Shown one piece after another: positions 15,533 to 24,149 of a stretch of DNA of 60,655 bases. Origin of the DNA: Subtercola vilae (GTDB lineage Bacteria > Actinomycetota > Actinomycetes > Actinomycetales > Microbacteriaceae); assembly GCF_004923255.1 (NCBI RefSeq), contig NZ_QYRT01000021.1:1-60655 (forward strand), read 5' to 3'. The stretch's first letter is position 1. Each line of letters begins with the position of its first letter. The position numbers were made by a program, and so were the translations under genes. The notes beneath the pieces were generated by a model. It was not told where the DNA came from. It worked only from the letters and a program-made list of their open reading frames with translations, and searched no databases.

Positions 15533-16057
15533 ATGCGTCGCACCGCGCTTGCCATTGCCGCCGCGGCCACTGTCGCCGCGGGACTCATCATGCATTACAA
15601 CGCCGCGGAATGGCTCGCATCGGGGTCGCTCGGTTCGGGGTCGCTCGGTTCGGGCTGGTTCGGTTCGGGCTGGTTCGGTTCGGGCTGGTTCGGCAGCGGC
15701 TGGATCGGCGGTAGATCGAGCACGTGGGCGTGGATCCTCGACGCCAGCGGTGATGCACTTTACGCAGCGCTCATCTACTTGCTCCTCGCGCTGATCCTGA
15801 CCGTCAGACAGAGCCCGAGGCTTCTCGCCGCAGGTCTCGCCCTGGCATTCTGCTGGATCATCGAGTTTCTGCAGCTCACCGACCTACCGGCGCGAATCGA
15901 CGCCGCCTTCCCGCCCGCCGCACTCGTGCTCGGCAGCACCTTCGCGCCGACCGACCTCGCCGCCTACGCCGTCGGCGTCACCCTCGCCCTGCTCGCCGAT
16001 GTCGCCGTCTCAACCCTGGCCGGGCATCCTCTCCTCCACGCACGCCGCCCCCACTGA
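15533..16057 (+). CDS. DUF2809-like membrane protein with pentapeptide repeat insertion
   Basis: A 174-residue membrane protein. TM1 is residues ~3-20; residues 30-59 are six tandem pentapeptides (SGSLG x2, SGWFG x3, SGWIG). The DUF2809-like part then follows with DASGDALYAALIYLLLAL, ALAFCWIIEFLQL, LVLGSTFAPTDLAAYAVGV and a last hydrophobic segment, about 4-5 TM in total. The ATG at 15533 follows GAGGCGGAGG directly. It starts 29 nt after the DUF3515 gene and may share its transcript. Function unknown. Confidence 0.75.
   Translation: MRRTALAIAAAATVAAGLIMHYNAAEWLASGSLGSGSLGSGWFGSGWFGSGWFGSGWIGGRSSTWAWILDASGDALYAALIYLLLALILTVRQSPRLLAAGLALAFCWIIEFLQLTDLPARIDAAFPPAALVLGSTFAPTDLAAYAVGVTLALLADVAVSTLAGHPLLHARRPH
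15620..15709 (+). repeat. 15-bp coding tandem repeat, six units
   Basis: Six in-frame 15-nt units encode SGSLG, SGSLG, SGWFG, SGWFG, SGWFG, SGWIG. The three SGWFG units are nearly identical at DNA level, which points to recent expansion by slippage. Confidence 0.9.
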
Positions 16058-16062
16058 CACCG

Positions 16063-16140
16063 CCTCACCGCCCCGCCGCATCCATCGGCGATCGGCCATC
16101 GAGAGGGCAGGGCGGCGAGCGGCGGGCGGGAGAGGTGAGG
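16063..16140. terminator. Long inverted repeat between convergent genes
   Basis: CCTCACC (16063-16069) and GGTGAGG (16134-16140) bracket further GC-rich complementary runs between the DUF2809 gene and the M3 peptidase gene. It may terminate both. Confidence 0.35.
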
Positions 16141-16143
16141 ACG

Positions 16144-18183
16144 TCAGGGGGTCAGGCCTCGACGGGCGAGGAGGGGCGCGATGTCGGCGTCGCGTCCGCG
16201 GAAGTCGCGGTAGGCCTCAAGCGGGTCGCGGGAGCCGCCGACGCCGAGCAGGCGCTGACGGAAGCGGTCACCGTTGGCGCGCGTGAGGCCGCCGTTCTCG
16301 GTGAACCACTCCACAGTGTCGGCGTCGAGCACCTCGCTCCAGATGTAGGAATAGTAGCCGGCGTCGTATCCGCCTGAGAACGTGTGCGCGAAGTATGTGC
16401 TCGAGTACCGCGGCGGAACAGCCGGGTTGCCGAGCCCGAAACCGGCAAGCGCCGCAGCCTCGAAGGCCGCCACATCCTCGACCGCATCGCCCGCCCCGAG
16501 CCGGTGCCACGCCTGGTCGAGCAGCGCCGCAGCGAGGTACTCAGAGGTGGCGAACCCCTCATTGAACCCCGCCGACGCCTGCACCTTCGCCACGAGTTCG
16601 GCCGGCATGGGCTCGCCGGTGAGGTGGTGCACCGCGTAGTTCGCCAGAACCTCGGGCCAGAGCATCCACATCTCATTGACCTGGCTCGGAAACTCGACGA
16701 AATCGCGAAACACGCTTGTTCCCGAGAACTTCGGGTAGGTCACGCGTGCGAACAACCCGTGCAGAGCGTGCCCGAACTCGTGGAAGAACGTGTTCACCTC
16801 GTCGAACGTGAGCAGCGTGGGTGTGCCCTCGGCGGGCTTGGGAACATTGAGGTTGTTGGTGACGATCACCGGATGCCCGAGCAGGGCACTCTGCGACACC
16901 AACGAGTTCATCCAGGCCCCGCCGCGCTTCGAGTCGCGCGTGTAGAGGTCGAGCACGTAGAGCCCCACCGCCGAACCGCCTTCGTCGTGCACCTCGAACA
17001 CGCGCGCCTCGGGGTGGTACGCCCGCAGGTCGGCGCGTTCGGTGAAGGTCACTCCGTAGAGCCTGTTCGCCGCGAAGAAGACCCCGTCGCGGAGCACCCG
17101 CTCGGCCTCGAAGTAGGGCCGCATCTCGGCGGTGTCGACGTCGAACCGCGCCTTGCGCACCTTCTCGGTGAGGTACGCCCAATCCCACGCCTCGACAACG
17201 TATTCGCCACCGAATAGGCGCTGTAGCGCGGCCTGCTCGACACGGGTATTGCGGGCCGCCGGCGGTGCGAGCCGGCGCAGCAGGGCATCCACAGCCGCAG
17301 GCGTTGCGGCCGTCTCATCTGACGTAACGAAGGCCGCGTGCGATTCGAAACCGAGCAGGCCCGCCCGCAGAGCGCGCAGCCGGGTGATTTCGAGCACCAG
17401 GTCGCGGTTGTCGAACTCACCCCCGCGGTTACCCCGCGACCGTGACGCGGTGAAGAGTCGTTCGCGCACACGTCTGTCGGTGAGTGACGCGAGGTACGGA
17501 TGCCCGGTCGGCAGCACGAGCGTCACCACCCACTTGCCCGGCAGCCCCCGCTCTGCCGCAGCCTCCGCAGCAGCGGAGATCTCGCCCGCACCGAGCCCCT
17601 CGAGCTCGGTCACGTCGTCGATGACCAGGGCCAGCGCGTTGGTCTCGGCCAGCAGGTTCTTCTCGAACTTCGTCGTGAGCTCAGAGAGCCGCCGGTTGTA
17701 CTCCCGCAGCTGCTGTTTCTGGGCGTCGCCCAACCCGGCGCCGGCTTGCGTGAACTCAGCGAGGTAACGCTCGACGAGGTACCGCGACTCTGCGTCGAGG
17801 CCGCCGGCACCACCGAACTCCGCTGACGCCCGCACCGCCTTGATGCGCGCGAACAGCCGCGAGTCGAGTCGCAGCGCGTCTGCGTGGGCGGCGAGCTTCG
17901 GCGCCAACTCTTCTTCGAGTGCGTTCGTCGTGTCGTTGCTGTCGGCCGACGCCTTATTGAAGAACACGGTCGCGACGCGTGACAGCATCTGGCCGCTCCG
18001 CTCGAGCGGAATCAGCGTATTGGCGAAGGTGGGGGCATCCGGTGCCGTCACTATCGCCTCGACCTCGGCGAGATGCTCGGCCATGCCCCGCTCGAACGCA
18101 GGCCGGTAGTGTTCATCGGTGATCGCCCCGAAATCGGGCAGTTGGTAGAGCAGAGTGCTCGGCTCGAAGAACGGGTTCGTCAT
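16144..18183 (-). CDS. dcp: M3 family metallopeptidase (peptidyl-dipeptidase Dcp type)
   Basis: A 679-residue cytoplasmic zinc peptidase. The catalytic HEFGHALHG (HExxH) lies near residue 467, with the second ligand region in the following helix and the C-terminal FAHTFSGGYDAGYYSYIWSE substrate-binding stretch typical of Dcp/oligopeptidase A. The N-terminus NPFFEPSTLLYQLPDFGAI is also typical. Dcp removes C-terminal dipeptides; oligopeptidase A is the alternative. A TAGGCT box lies 6 nt before the ATG. Confidence 0.93.
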   Translation of the reverse strand: MTNPFFEPSTLLYQLPDFGAITDEHYRPAFERGMAEHLAEVEAIVTAPDAPTFANTLIPLERSGQMLSRVATVFFNKASADSNDTTNALEEELAPKLAAHADALRLDSRLFARIKAVRASAEFGGAGGLDAESRYLVERYLAEFTQAGAGLGDAQKQQLREYNRRLSELTTKFEKNLLAETNALALVIDDVTELEGLGAGEISAAAEAAAERGLPGKWVVTLVLPTGHPYLASLTDRRVRERLFTASRSRGNRGGEFDNRDLVLEITRLRALRAGLLGFESHAAFVTSDETAATPAAVDALLRRLAPPAARNTRVEQAALQRLFGGEYVVEAWDWAYLTEKVRKARFDVDTAEMRPYFEAERVLRDGVFFAANRLYGVTFTERADLRAYHPEARVFEVHDEGGSAVGLYVLDLYTRDSKRGGAWMNSLVSQSALLGHPVIVTNNLNVPKPAEGTPTLLTFDEVNTFFHEFGHALHGLFARVTYPKFSGTSVFRDFVEFPSQVNEMWMLWPEVLANYAVHHLTGEPMPAELVAKVQASAGFNEGFATSEYLAAALLDQAWHRLGAGDAVEDVAAFEAAALAGFGLGNPAVPPRYSSTYFAHTFSGGYDAGYYSYIWSEVLDADTVEWFTENGGLTRANGDRFRQRLLGVGGSRDPLEAYRDFRGRDADIAPLLARRGLTP

Positions 18184-18189
18184 GGGCCC

Positions 18190-18195
18190 AGCCTA
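18190..18195 (-). promoter_or_regulatory. Leaderless -10 element (TAGGCT) for the M3 peptidase
   Basis: On the reverse strand TAGGCT is followed by GGGCCC (6 nt) and the ATG at 18183; no Shine-Dalgarno is present. Confidence 0.55.
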
Positions 18196-18313
18196 TGGCC
18201 GAGCACAGCAGAGGATATGGCTGCCGGGTTGCACAGCCCTGGCTGCGAGTTCCCCGCCTCGGGCCGAATTCGCAAGCCCCGCGCCGCAGTTCGTGTCGAC
18301 GGCCGACAGGGAA

Positions 18314-18319
18314 TAGCGT
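18314..18319 (+). promoter_or_regulatory. Leaderless -10 element (TAGCGT) for the aldo/keto reductase
   Basis: TAGCGT is followed by 6 nt and the ATG at 18326. Confidence 0.55.
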
Positions 18320-18325
18320 TGACGT

Positions 18326-19159
18326 ATGACAGTTCCCAACGTGACCCTCAACAACGGCGTGCAGATTCCCCAGCTCGGGTTCGGCGTCTTTCAGATCAAA
18401 CCCGACGAGACGAAGGCTGCGACCCTGGCGGCGCTCGAAGTTGGCTACCGCCACATCGACACCGCCGAGATGTACGGCAACGAGAAAGAGGTCGGCGAGG
18501 CCGTTGCGGCCTCCGGCATTGCGCGCGAAGACATCTTCGTCACGAGCAAGCTCAACAACGGCTTCCACGAGCGCGACGCTGCGCTGAAAGCGTTCGACGG
18601 CACCCTCGAGGCGCTCGGTTTCGACTACCTCGACCTGTTCCTCATCCACTGGCCGCTACCCGCCGTGGGTGACTACGTCGAAACGTGGAAGGCCATGCAG
18701 GAGATGCTCGCCAGCGGCCGCGTCAAGTCAGTCGGTGTCTCGAACTTTCAGCAGCACCATCTCGAGCGCCTCTTCGCCGAGACCGACATCGTTCCTGTTG
18801 TGAACCAGATCGAAGTGCACCCGTACCTGACACAGGATGCCCTGCGCGAGTTCGGCGTTGCAAACGGTATCGCCACCGAAGCCTGGTCGCCCATCGCCCA
18901 GGGCAAGGTGCTCGACGACCCCGCCATCGTGGCCATCGCCGACCGCATCGGCAAGTCGACCGCCCAGGTCACCCTGCGCTGGCACATCCAGCGCGGCGAC
19001 ATCGTCTTTCCGAAGTCGGTGACTCGTTCACGCGTCGAAGAGAACTTCGCCCTGTTCGACTTCGAGCTCACCGAAGCCGACATCTCCGCCATCACCGCTC
19101 TGAACCGCGACGAGCGCACGGGCCCCAACCCCGACGAGTTCAACTACATCCCCAGCTGA
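18326..19159 (+). CDS. Aldo/keto reductase
   Basis: A 277-residue NADPH-dependent oxidoreductase with the (alpha/beta)8 fold. The tetrad is visible as Asp and Tyr in DTAEMYGNEKEVGEA (near residue 46-52), Lys in VTSKLNN and His in LFLIHWPLP. The cofactor region is VFPKSVTRSRVEENF near residue 233. It resembles 2,5-diketo-gluconate reductase-type enzymes but the substrate cannot be set. It stands alone, with a leaderless promoter and a terminator-like hairpin after it. Confidence 0.93.
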   Translation: MTVPNVTLNNGVQIPQLGFGVFQIKPDETKAATLAALEVGYRHIDTAEMYGNEKEVGEAVAASGIAREDIFVTSKLNNGFHERDAALKAFDGTLEALGFDYLDLFLIHWPLPAVGDYVETWKAMQEMLASGRVKSVGVSNFQQHHLERLFAETDIVPVVNQIEVHPYLTQDALREFGVANGIATEAWSPIAQGKVLDDPAIVAIADRIGKSTAQVTLRWHIQRGDIVFPKSVTRSRVEENFALFDFELTEADISAITALNRDERTGPNPDEFNYIPS

Positions 19160-19179
19160 CCTCGCCGTACGCTCCCCCT

Positions 19180-19242
19180 GCCCGCCCCTCGCTCCCCTTC
19201 CACCTCATCGTGGCCGGGGGCAGGAGGGGCAGCGGGGCGGGC
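19180..19242. terminator. Bidirectional terminator-like hairpin
   Basis: GCCCGCCCC (19180-19188) pairs with GGGGCGGGC (19234-19242), with further imperfect pairing inside (TCGCTCCCC against GGGGCAGCG), between the convergent aldo/keto reductase and ddl genes. Confidence 0.5.
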
Positions 19243-20327
19243 TACTCGAGGGCCAGTGCGATGAGCTCGTCGATGATCTCGGGGTAGGTGACGCCCGAGG
19301 CGATCCAGCACGCGGGAAACATCGAGATCGGGGTGAACCCCGGCATCGTGTTGATCTCGTTCACCACGAACCCGGTGGGCGTCAGAAAGAAGTCGACCCG
19401 CGCGAGCCCCGCGCCGCCGATCGCGTCGAACGCCCGCACGGCCAGTGACTGCATCTCGCCGAGCTCCTCTGCCGTGAGGTCGGCCGGGCACACCAATTCG
19501 ATGCCCGCTGCTCCCAGGTATTTCGCGTCGAAGTCGTAGAACTCGCGGCCCGTCATGACCACCTCGCCGGCAACGGATGCCCGGGCAGGCCCCCCGGCGC
19601 GGCCCCCCAGTACCCCGCACTCGACTTCACGCCCGACGATGCCCTCTTCGATCAGCACGCGGTCGTCTTCGGTCAGCGCCCCCGCCATGGCAGCCGAGAG
19701 CTCTGACCAGTCTTTGACCTTGCTCACACCGACCGACGACCCCGCGCGGGCCGGTTTCACGAACACGGGCAGGGTGAGCTCGCTCACGAGCTCGGAGACA
19801 GCAGCGGGCGCCGAAGCCCACTGCCTGGCCGTCACCGTGTGCCACGGAGCAACGGCAATACCGGCCTGGGCGAGAACCGTCTTGGTGAAGTGTTTGTCCA
19901 TGCCGAGCGCCGACGCGAGCACTCCGTCGCCCACATACGGCAGCCCCACGAGTTCGAGCAGCCCCTGAATGGTTCCGTCTTCTCCGTACGGGCCGTGCAG
20001 GATGGGGAACACCACGTCGACCTGGCCGAGCGAGCGCGACTGGCCCCGGGCATCCAGAACCGTGAGCTCACGCGACGAAGCACTCTCGGGCCACCGCACG
20101 CGCGAACCGTTGTCGAGCACCACGGGCAGCTTCTGCGGGTCGAGTGCGAACTTCGCCGCGTTGTCGTCTTCGAGCACGAACGCGCCGTCGGCCGTGATGC
20201 CGATGGGAATCACGTCGTACCGCGACCGGTCAATCGCTTGGAGAACCCCGCCGGCCGTTGCGCAGCTGATCGAATGCTCGCTGGAACGGCCGCCGAAGAG
20301 CAGAGCCACCACGGTTTTGTCTGCCAT
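19242..20327 (-). CDS. ddl: D-alanine--D-alanine ligase
   Basis: A 361-residue ATP-grasp ligase making D-Ala-D-Ala for peptidoglycan. Motifs: LLFGGRSSEHSISC at the N-terminus, LHGPYGEDGTIQGLLEL near residue 107, VKPARAGSSVGVSKV near 185, EFYDFDAKYL (the Tyr of the omega loop favours D-Ala over D-lactate) and FVVNEINTMPGFT near 325. The ATG at 20327 has GAAAGG 10 nt upstream. Its first 98 nt overlap the end of gpsA in another frame. It is the last gene of the leuC-to-ddl operon. Confidence 0.96.
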   Translation of the reverse strand: MADKTVVALLFGGRSSEHSISCATAGGVLQAIDRSRYDVIPIGITADGAFVLEDDNAAKFALDPQKLPVVLDNGSRVRWPESASSRELTVLDARGQSRSLGQVDVVFPILHGPYGEDGTIQGLLELVGLPYVGDGVLASALGMDKHFTKTVLAQAGIAVAPWHTVTARQWASAPAAVSELVSELTLPVFVKPARAGSSVGVSKVKDWSELSAAMAGALTEDDRVLIEEGIVGREVECGVLGGRAGGPARASVAGEVVMTGREFYDFDAKYLGAAGIELVCPADLTAEELGEMQSLAVRAFDAIGGAGLARVDFFLTPTGFVVNEINTMPGFTPISMFPACWIASGVTYPEIIDELIALALE

Positions 20328-21399
20328 CGTTCGGCCTTTCGCCCTGGGGTTCGAGTGAGTCTGTTGTGAGATGAGGTGCAATATCTCGCGGGTTCAGCGT
20401 ACCGGCAAGCACTTGGCTGACCTGTTGCACGATGGGCATGTCGACCCCGCGCGCTGCCGCGAGGGTGAGAATCGGCGCGACAGACGACAGGCCCTCCGCG
20501 GTCTGGTGCATGCGCTCGACCACGTCGCTGAAGCTGTAGCCCTGGCCGAGCAGCCGCCCGGCGGTGTTGTTGCGTGACAGCGGCGAGCTCGCGGTCGCGA
20601 TGAGGTCGCCGAGCCCGGCCAGCCCCGACATCGTCTCGGGCCGCCCGCCGTACGCTACAGCGAAATCGGTCATCTCGGCGAGGCCGCGCGTGATGATCGA
20701 GGCCTTTGTGTTCTCGCCATAGCCCACGCCGTCGACGATTCCGATGGCCACCGCGATGAGGTTCTTCAGCACTCCCCCGAACTCGGTGCCGATGACGTCG
20801 GTGTTGACGAACGAACGAAAGTAGCGATTGCTCGCGACCATGGCGACCGACTCGGCCGTGCCGAGACTCGCCGACGACACTACGGCGGCCGTGGGCTGTT
20901 CCCGGGCGATCTCGAGTGCGAGGTTGGGGCCGGATGCCACGGCGAGCCGGTCGCGATCGATACCGAGGCCCAGCTCGAGCACCTCACTCATGCGGAGGCC
21001 TGTGCCCTTCTCTACGCCCTTCATCAGGCTCACCACCACGGTGTTCGGCCCGATCAGCGGCGCCAGAGCAGCGAGGTTCGAGCGCAGCGTCTGGCTCGGA
21101 ATCGACACGAACACCATCGACGACTGCCCCACCGCATCGGCGAGGTCGGCGGTCGCCCGGATGCTCTGCGGCAGGTTCACGCCCGGCAGGTAGTCGCTGT
21201 TGCGCTTGCCCTCGGTTATCTCGCGGGCGAGTTCGGGGCGGCGTGCCCACAGTGTGACGTCGCTGCCCCCGTCGGCCAGGATCTTGGCGAACGTCGTACC
21301 CCAACTCCCCGCCCCCAGAACGGTGACGGCGCGCGTCGGAACAGCGACGAGCCCCCGCTTGCCCCGCGCCACGCGGGCAACTCGTTCCGTGCGTGCCAT
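20230..21399 (-). CDS. gpsA: Glycerol-3-phosphate dehydrogenase [NAD(P)+]
   Basis: A 389-residue enzyme reducing dihydroxyacetone phosphate to sn-glycerol-3-phosphate for phospholipids. Rossmann motif VLGAGSWGTTFAKILADGG near residue 26, FVSIPSQ, LMKGVEKGTG, SGPNLALEIA, the catalytic Lys in FGGVLKNLIAVAIG and SRNNTAGRLLGQG are present. The start overlaps the plsC stop as TAATG. The protein runs about 35 residues past the usual end as a basic tail that overlaps ddl by 98 nt; this tail has no family similarity. Confidence 0.94.
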   Translation of the reverse strand: MARTERVARVARGKRGLVAVPTRAVTVLGAGSWGTTFAKILADGGSDVTLWARRPELAREITEGKRNSDYLPGVNLPQSIRATADLADAVGQSSMVFVSIPSQTLRSNLAALAPLIGPNTVVVSLMKGVEKGTGLRMSEVLELGLGIDRDRLAVASGPNLALEIAREQPTAAVVSSASLGTAESVAMVASNRYFRSFVNTDVIGTEFGGVLKNLIAVAIGIVDGVGYGENTKASIITRGLAEMTDFAVAYGGRPETMSGLAGLGDLIATASSPLSRNNTAGRLLGQGYSFSDVVERMHQTAEGLSSVAPILTLAAARGVDMPIVQQVSQVLAGTLNPRDIAPHLTTDSLEPQGERPNDGRQNRGGSALRRPFQRAFDQLRNGRRGSPSD

Positions 21400-22127
21400 T
21401 ACAGTGCCCCGTACTCGGTCTGCGAATGCTCTGCCGGGTTCCACCGCTCGGCCGGCGCGGTTTCGCCGCGCAGGTCTTCGAGTAGCTTCGTGATGGCATC
21501 CATCACGAGCCCGGTCGCTTCGAGCAGCGCGGCCTGGCTGAGCGCACCACCGCGAAATCGGTCGAGGTCGACGGCGGGGCCGTACTTGATGTGAATCGTC
21601 TTGCGCGGAAACAGGCTGATCTTCTTGCTCCATCGCGGCAGCACCGCCTGCGTGCCCCAGTGGGCGACAGGGATGATCGGCAACTCGTTCTCGAGCGCAA
21701 TACGCACCGCGCCGCTCTTGCCGCGCATGGGCCAGAGCCCGGGGTCGCGCGTCAGAGTGCCCTCGGGGTACACGATGACGCCCTCACCCATCGCCGTGAG
21801 GTCGTGGGCCGCCGTCAGCGGGTTGTTACCGTGCGTGCGCCCGGAACGCTCGACCGGGATCTGTCGAATCTGCCGCAGGGCCCAGCCGAGCACGGGCACG
21901 CTGAACAGCGATGCCTTCGCGAGAAACCGGGGCACCCGCCCCAGCCGCCACACCGACCAGCCGATGACGACCGGGTCGATGTCGCTGTAATGGTTGGGGG
22001 TCAGCACAAACGACCCGGTGCGGGGCAGGTGGTGGGCATCCTGAACCTCAAGCCGACAGAGCGCCGCGATCACCGGAATCACCGGTGCGGCGAGCAGCCG
22101 AAACGACAGTGTCTTTTCTGAAGGCAC
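21399..22127 (-). CDS. plsC: 1-acyl-sn-glycerol-3-phosphate acyltransferase (PlsC family)
   Basis: A 242-residue membrane-associated acyltransferase. The catalytic H-x4-D motif is NHYSDID near residue 45, and the glycerol-phosphate binding motif is YPEGTLTRD near 120. It acylates lysophosphatidic acid to phosphatidic acid, using the product line that begins with gpsA next to it. The GTG at 22127 lies 10 nt after the murA stop; no strong ribosome binding site is seen, so translation may depend on murA. Confidence 0.9.
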   Translation of the reverse strand: MPSEKTLSFRLLAAPVIPVIAALCRLEVQDAHHLPRTGSFVLTPNHYSDIDPVVIGWSVWRLGRVPRFLAKASLFSVPVLGWALRQIRQIPVERSGRTHGNNPLTAAHDLTAMGEGVIVYPEGTLTRDPGLWPMRGKSGAVRIALENELPIIPVAHWGTQAVLPRWSKKISLFPRKTIHIKYGPAVDLDRFRGGALSQAALLEATGLVMDAITKLLEDLRGETAPAERWNPAEHSQTEYGAL

Positions 22128-22137
22128 CGTGTGGCCG

Positions 22138-23538
22138 TTACGCCGCGAAGGAGAAGTCGGCTCCCAGCTTCTGCAGTTTGCCGGCGAAGTCGCCGTAGCC
22201 ACGGCTGATGAGGCCCACGTTGCTGACCCGCGACTGACCTTGGGCGGTGAGTGCCGCGATGAGGTGGCTGAAGCCACCGCGCAGGTCGGGAACCTCGATG
22301 TCGGCACCGTGCAGCTTGGTGGGGCCCGTGATGACCGCCGCCTGCTCGAGCGCGCGGCGAGGTACCCGGCGGTAGCCGCCTTCGAGGCCGTTCTTGTGCA
22401 CCTCGATGTCGGCGCCCATCTCAACGAGCGCCTCGGTGAAGCCGAAGCGGTCTTCGTAGACCGTCTCGTGCACGATGGAGGTGCCCACGGCCTGCGTGAG
22501 CGCGACGATAAGCGGCTGCTGCCAGTCGGTCATGAAGCCCGGGTGAACGTCGGTCTCGATGACGACGGGCTTGAGGTCGCCGCCCGGGTGGTAGAAGCGA
22601 ATGCCGTCTTCTTCGATGTCGAACGCCCCGCCGATCTTGCGGAACACGTTCAGAAACGTCATCATCTCCTGCTGCTTGGCACCCACGCAGAAAATGTCGC
22701 CCTTGGTCGCGAGGGCAGCGGATGCCCAGCTCGCGGCCTCGTTACGGTCGAACAGCGCCCGGTGGTCGTAGCCCTTCAGGCTGTCGACACCTTCGATGAG
22801 AATGACACGGTTGGGCTCGATTGAGATGATCGCACCCATCTTCTGCAGAACAGCGATGAGATCCATGATCTCGGGCTCGATGGCCGCGTTCTTCAGCTCG
22901 GTGATGCCTTTTGCGCGAACCCCGGTGAGCAGAACCTGCTCGGTGGCTCCGACGCTCGGGTAGGGCAGCTCGATGTTGGCACCGGTCAGGCCGTTGGGAG
23001 CGGTGATGTTGATGCCGCTCGGCAGCTTGTCGACCACGGCACCGAAGGCGCGAAGCGCGTCGAGGTGAAAGTCGATGGGGCGGTCGCCGATGCGGCAACC
23101 GCCGAGGTCGGGAATGAACGCGTGGCCGAGGCGGTGCAGCAGCGGCCCGCAGAACAGGATGGGGATGCGGCTCGAACCCGACAGCGCGTCGATCTCGGCG
23201 CTCTGGGCGATGGCCACATTGGCGGGGTCGAACACGAGGATGCCCGATTCGGGGCTGCCCGTGATCTCGACGCCGTGAATCTCGAGCAGTCGCGACACCA
23301 CGTGCACGTCGCTGATGTCGGGCACGTCGCGGAGCACGCTTTTCGTATCGCCGAGCAACGACGCGACCATGGCTTTGGTGACCAGGTTCTTCGCTCCGCG
23401 CACGTCGATACGGCCGCGGAGCGGCCGGCCACCGTTCACGATGATCGTGTCGGAGAGGAGGCCGACGTGAGCCGCTGCCTTCTGGGCATCGAGCTTCTGG
23501 GCTTCGTGCTTCTGAGTATCTTGGAGGATGGTGTTCAT
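22138..23538 (-). CDS. murA: UDP-N-acetylglucosamine 1-carboxyvinyltransferase
   Basis: A 466-residue enolpyruvyl transferase for the first committed step of peptidoglycan synthesis. GAKNLVTKAMVASLL near residue 47 carries the conserved Lys-Asn. The catalytic loop GGCRIGDRPIDFHLDALRAFGA retains the Cys that fosfomycin alkylates. GTDWQQP-like MTDWQQPLIVALTQA is near 335. An N-terminal extension of about 27 residues rich in Gln, Lys and Ala precedes the fold. The ATG at 23538 is 12 nt after leuD. Confidence 0.96.
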   Translation of the reverse strand: MNTILQDTQKHEAQKLDAQKAAAHVGLLSDTIIVNGGRPLRGRIDVRGAKNLVTKAMVASLLGDTKSVLRDVPDISDVHVVSRLLEIHGVEITGSPESGILVFDPANVAIAQSAEIDALSGSSRIPILFCGPLLHRLGHAFIPDLGGCRIGDRPIDFHLDALRAFGAVVDKLPSGINITAPNGLTGANIELPYPSVGATEQVLLTGVRAKGITELKNAAIEPEIMDLIAVLQKMGAIISIEPNRVILIEGVDSLKGYDHRALFDRNEAASWASAALATKGDIFCVGAKQQEMMTFLNVFRKIGGAFDIEEDGIRFYHPGGDLKPVVIETDVHPGFMTDWQQPLIVALTQAVGTSIVHETVYEDRFGFTEALVEMGADIEVHKNGLEGGYRRVPRRALEQAAVITGPTKLHGADIEVPDLRGGFSHLIAALTAQGQSRVSNVGLISRGYGDFAGKLQKLGADFSFAA

Positions 23539-23549
23539 AGAGGTGCTGC

Positions 23550-24146
23550 CTACTTCACTGGGAGGGTCTTCGGCCGCCAACTGTGCCTGCGGCTTTCGAA
23601 TTCTGTGATCTGCGCTTCACTTCGCAGTGTGAGCCCGATGTCGTCGAGACCTTCGAGCAGCCTCCACCGAGTGTAATCGTCGATCTCGAAAGGCAGCGTG
23701 AGGTCGCCGATCGAAACGGTCTTGGTCGTCAGGTCGACACTGATGTCACGGCCCGGCTCGGCGTCGATGACCGCCCAGACCTTCTCGATGTCGGCCTCGG
23801 TGAGTTCGGCCGCGAGCAGGCCCTGCTTGCCTGAGTTGCCGCGAAAGATGTCGCCGAACCGAGAGCTCAGAACCGCCTGGAACCCGTAGTCGCGAAGCGC
23901 CCACACGGCGTGTTCGCGCGACGAGCCGGTACCGAAGTCGGGGCCTGCCACCAACACTTTCGCGCCGACGAATTCGGGCGCGTTGAGCACGAAATCGGGG
24001 TCTTGGCGCCATCCGTAGAACAGGGCGTCTTCGAAGCCCGTCTTGGTGACACGCTTCAGGAAGACGGCCGGGATGATCTGGTCGGTGTCGACGTTCGACC
24101 GCGCGAGCGGCATGGCGACCCCGGTGATGATCGATACTGCGTGCAT
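23550..24146 (-). CDS. leuD: 3-isopropylmalate dehydratase small subunit
   Basis: A 198-residue swivelling subunit that, with LeuC, isomerises 2- to 3-isopropylmalate in leucine biosynthesis. Family motifs are [19 protein letters not shown] near residue 15 and [17 protein letters not shown] near 67. Length is canonical. It follows leuC with a 3-nt gap and is directly followed by murA. Confidence 0.97.
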   Translation of the reverse strand: MHAVSIITGVAMPLARSNVDTDQIIPAVFLKRVTKTGFEDALFYGWRQDPDFVLNAPEFVGAKVLVAGPDFGTGSSREHAVWALRDYGFQAVLSSRFGDIFRGNSGKQGLLAAELTEADIEKVWAVIDAEPGRDISVDLTTKTVSIGDLTLPFEIDDYTRWRLLEGLDDIGLTLRSEAQITEFESRRHSWRPKTLPVK

Positions 24147-24149
24147 GAT

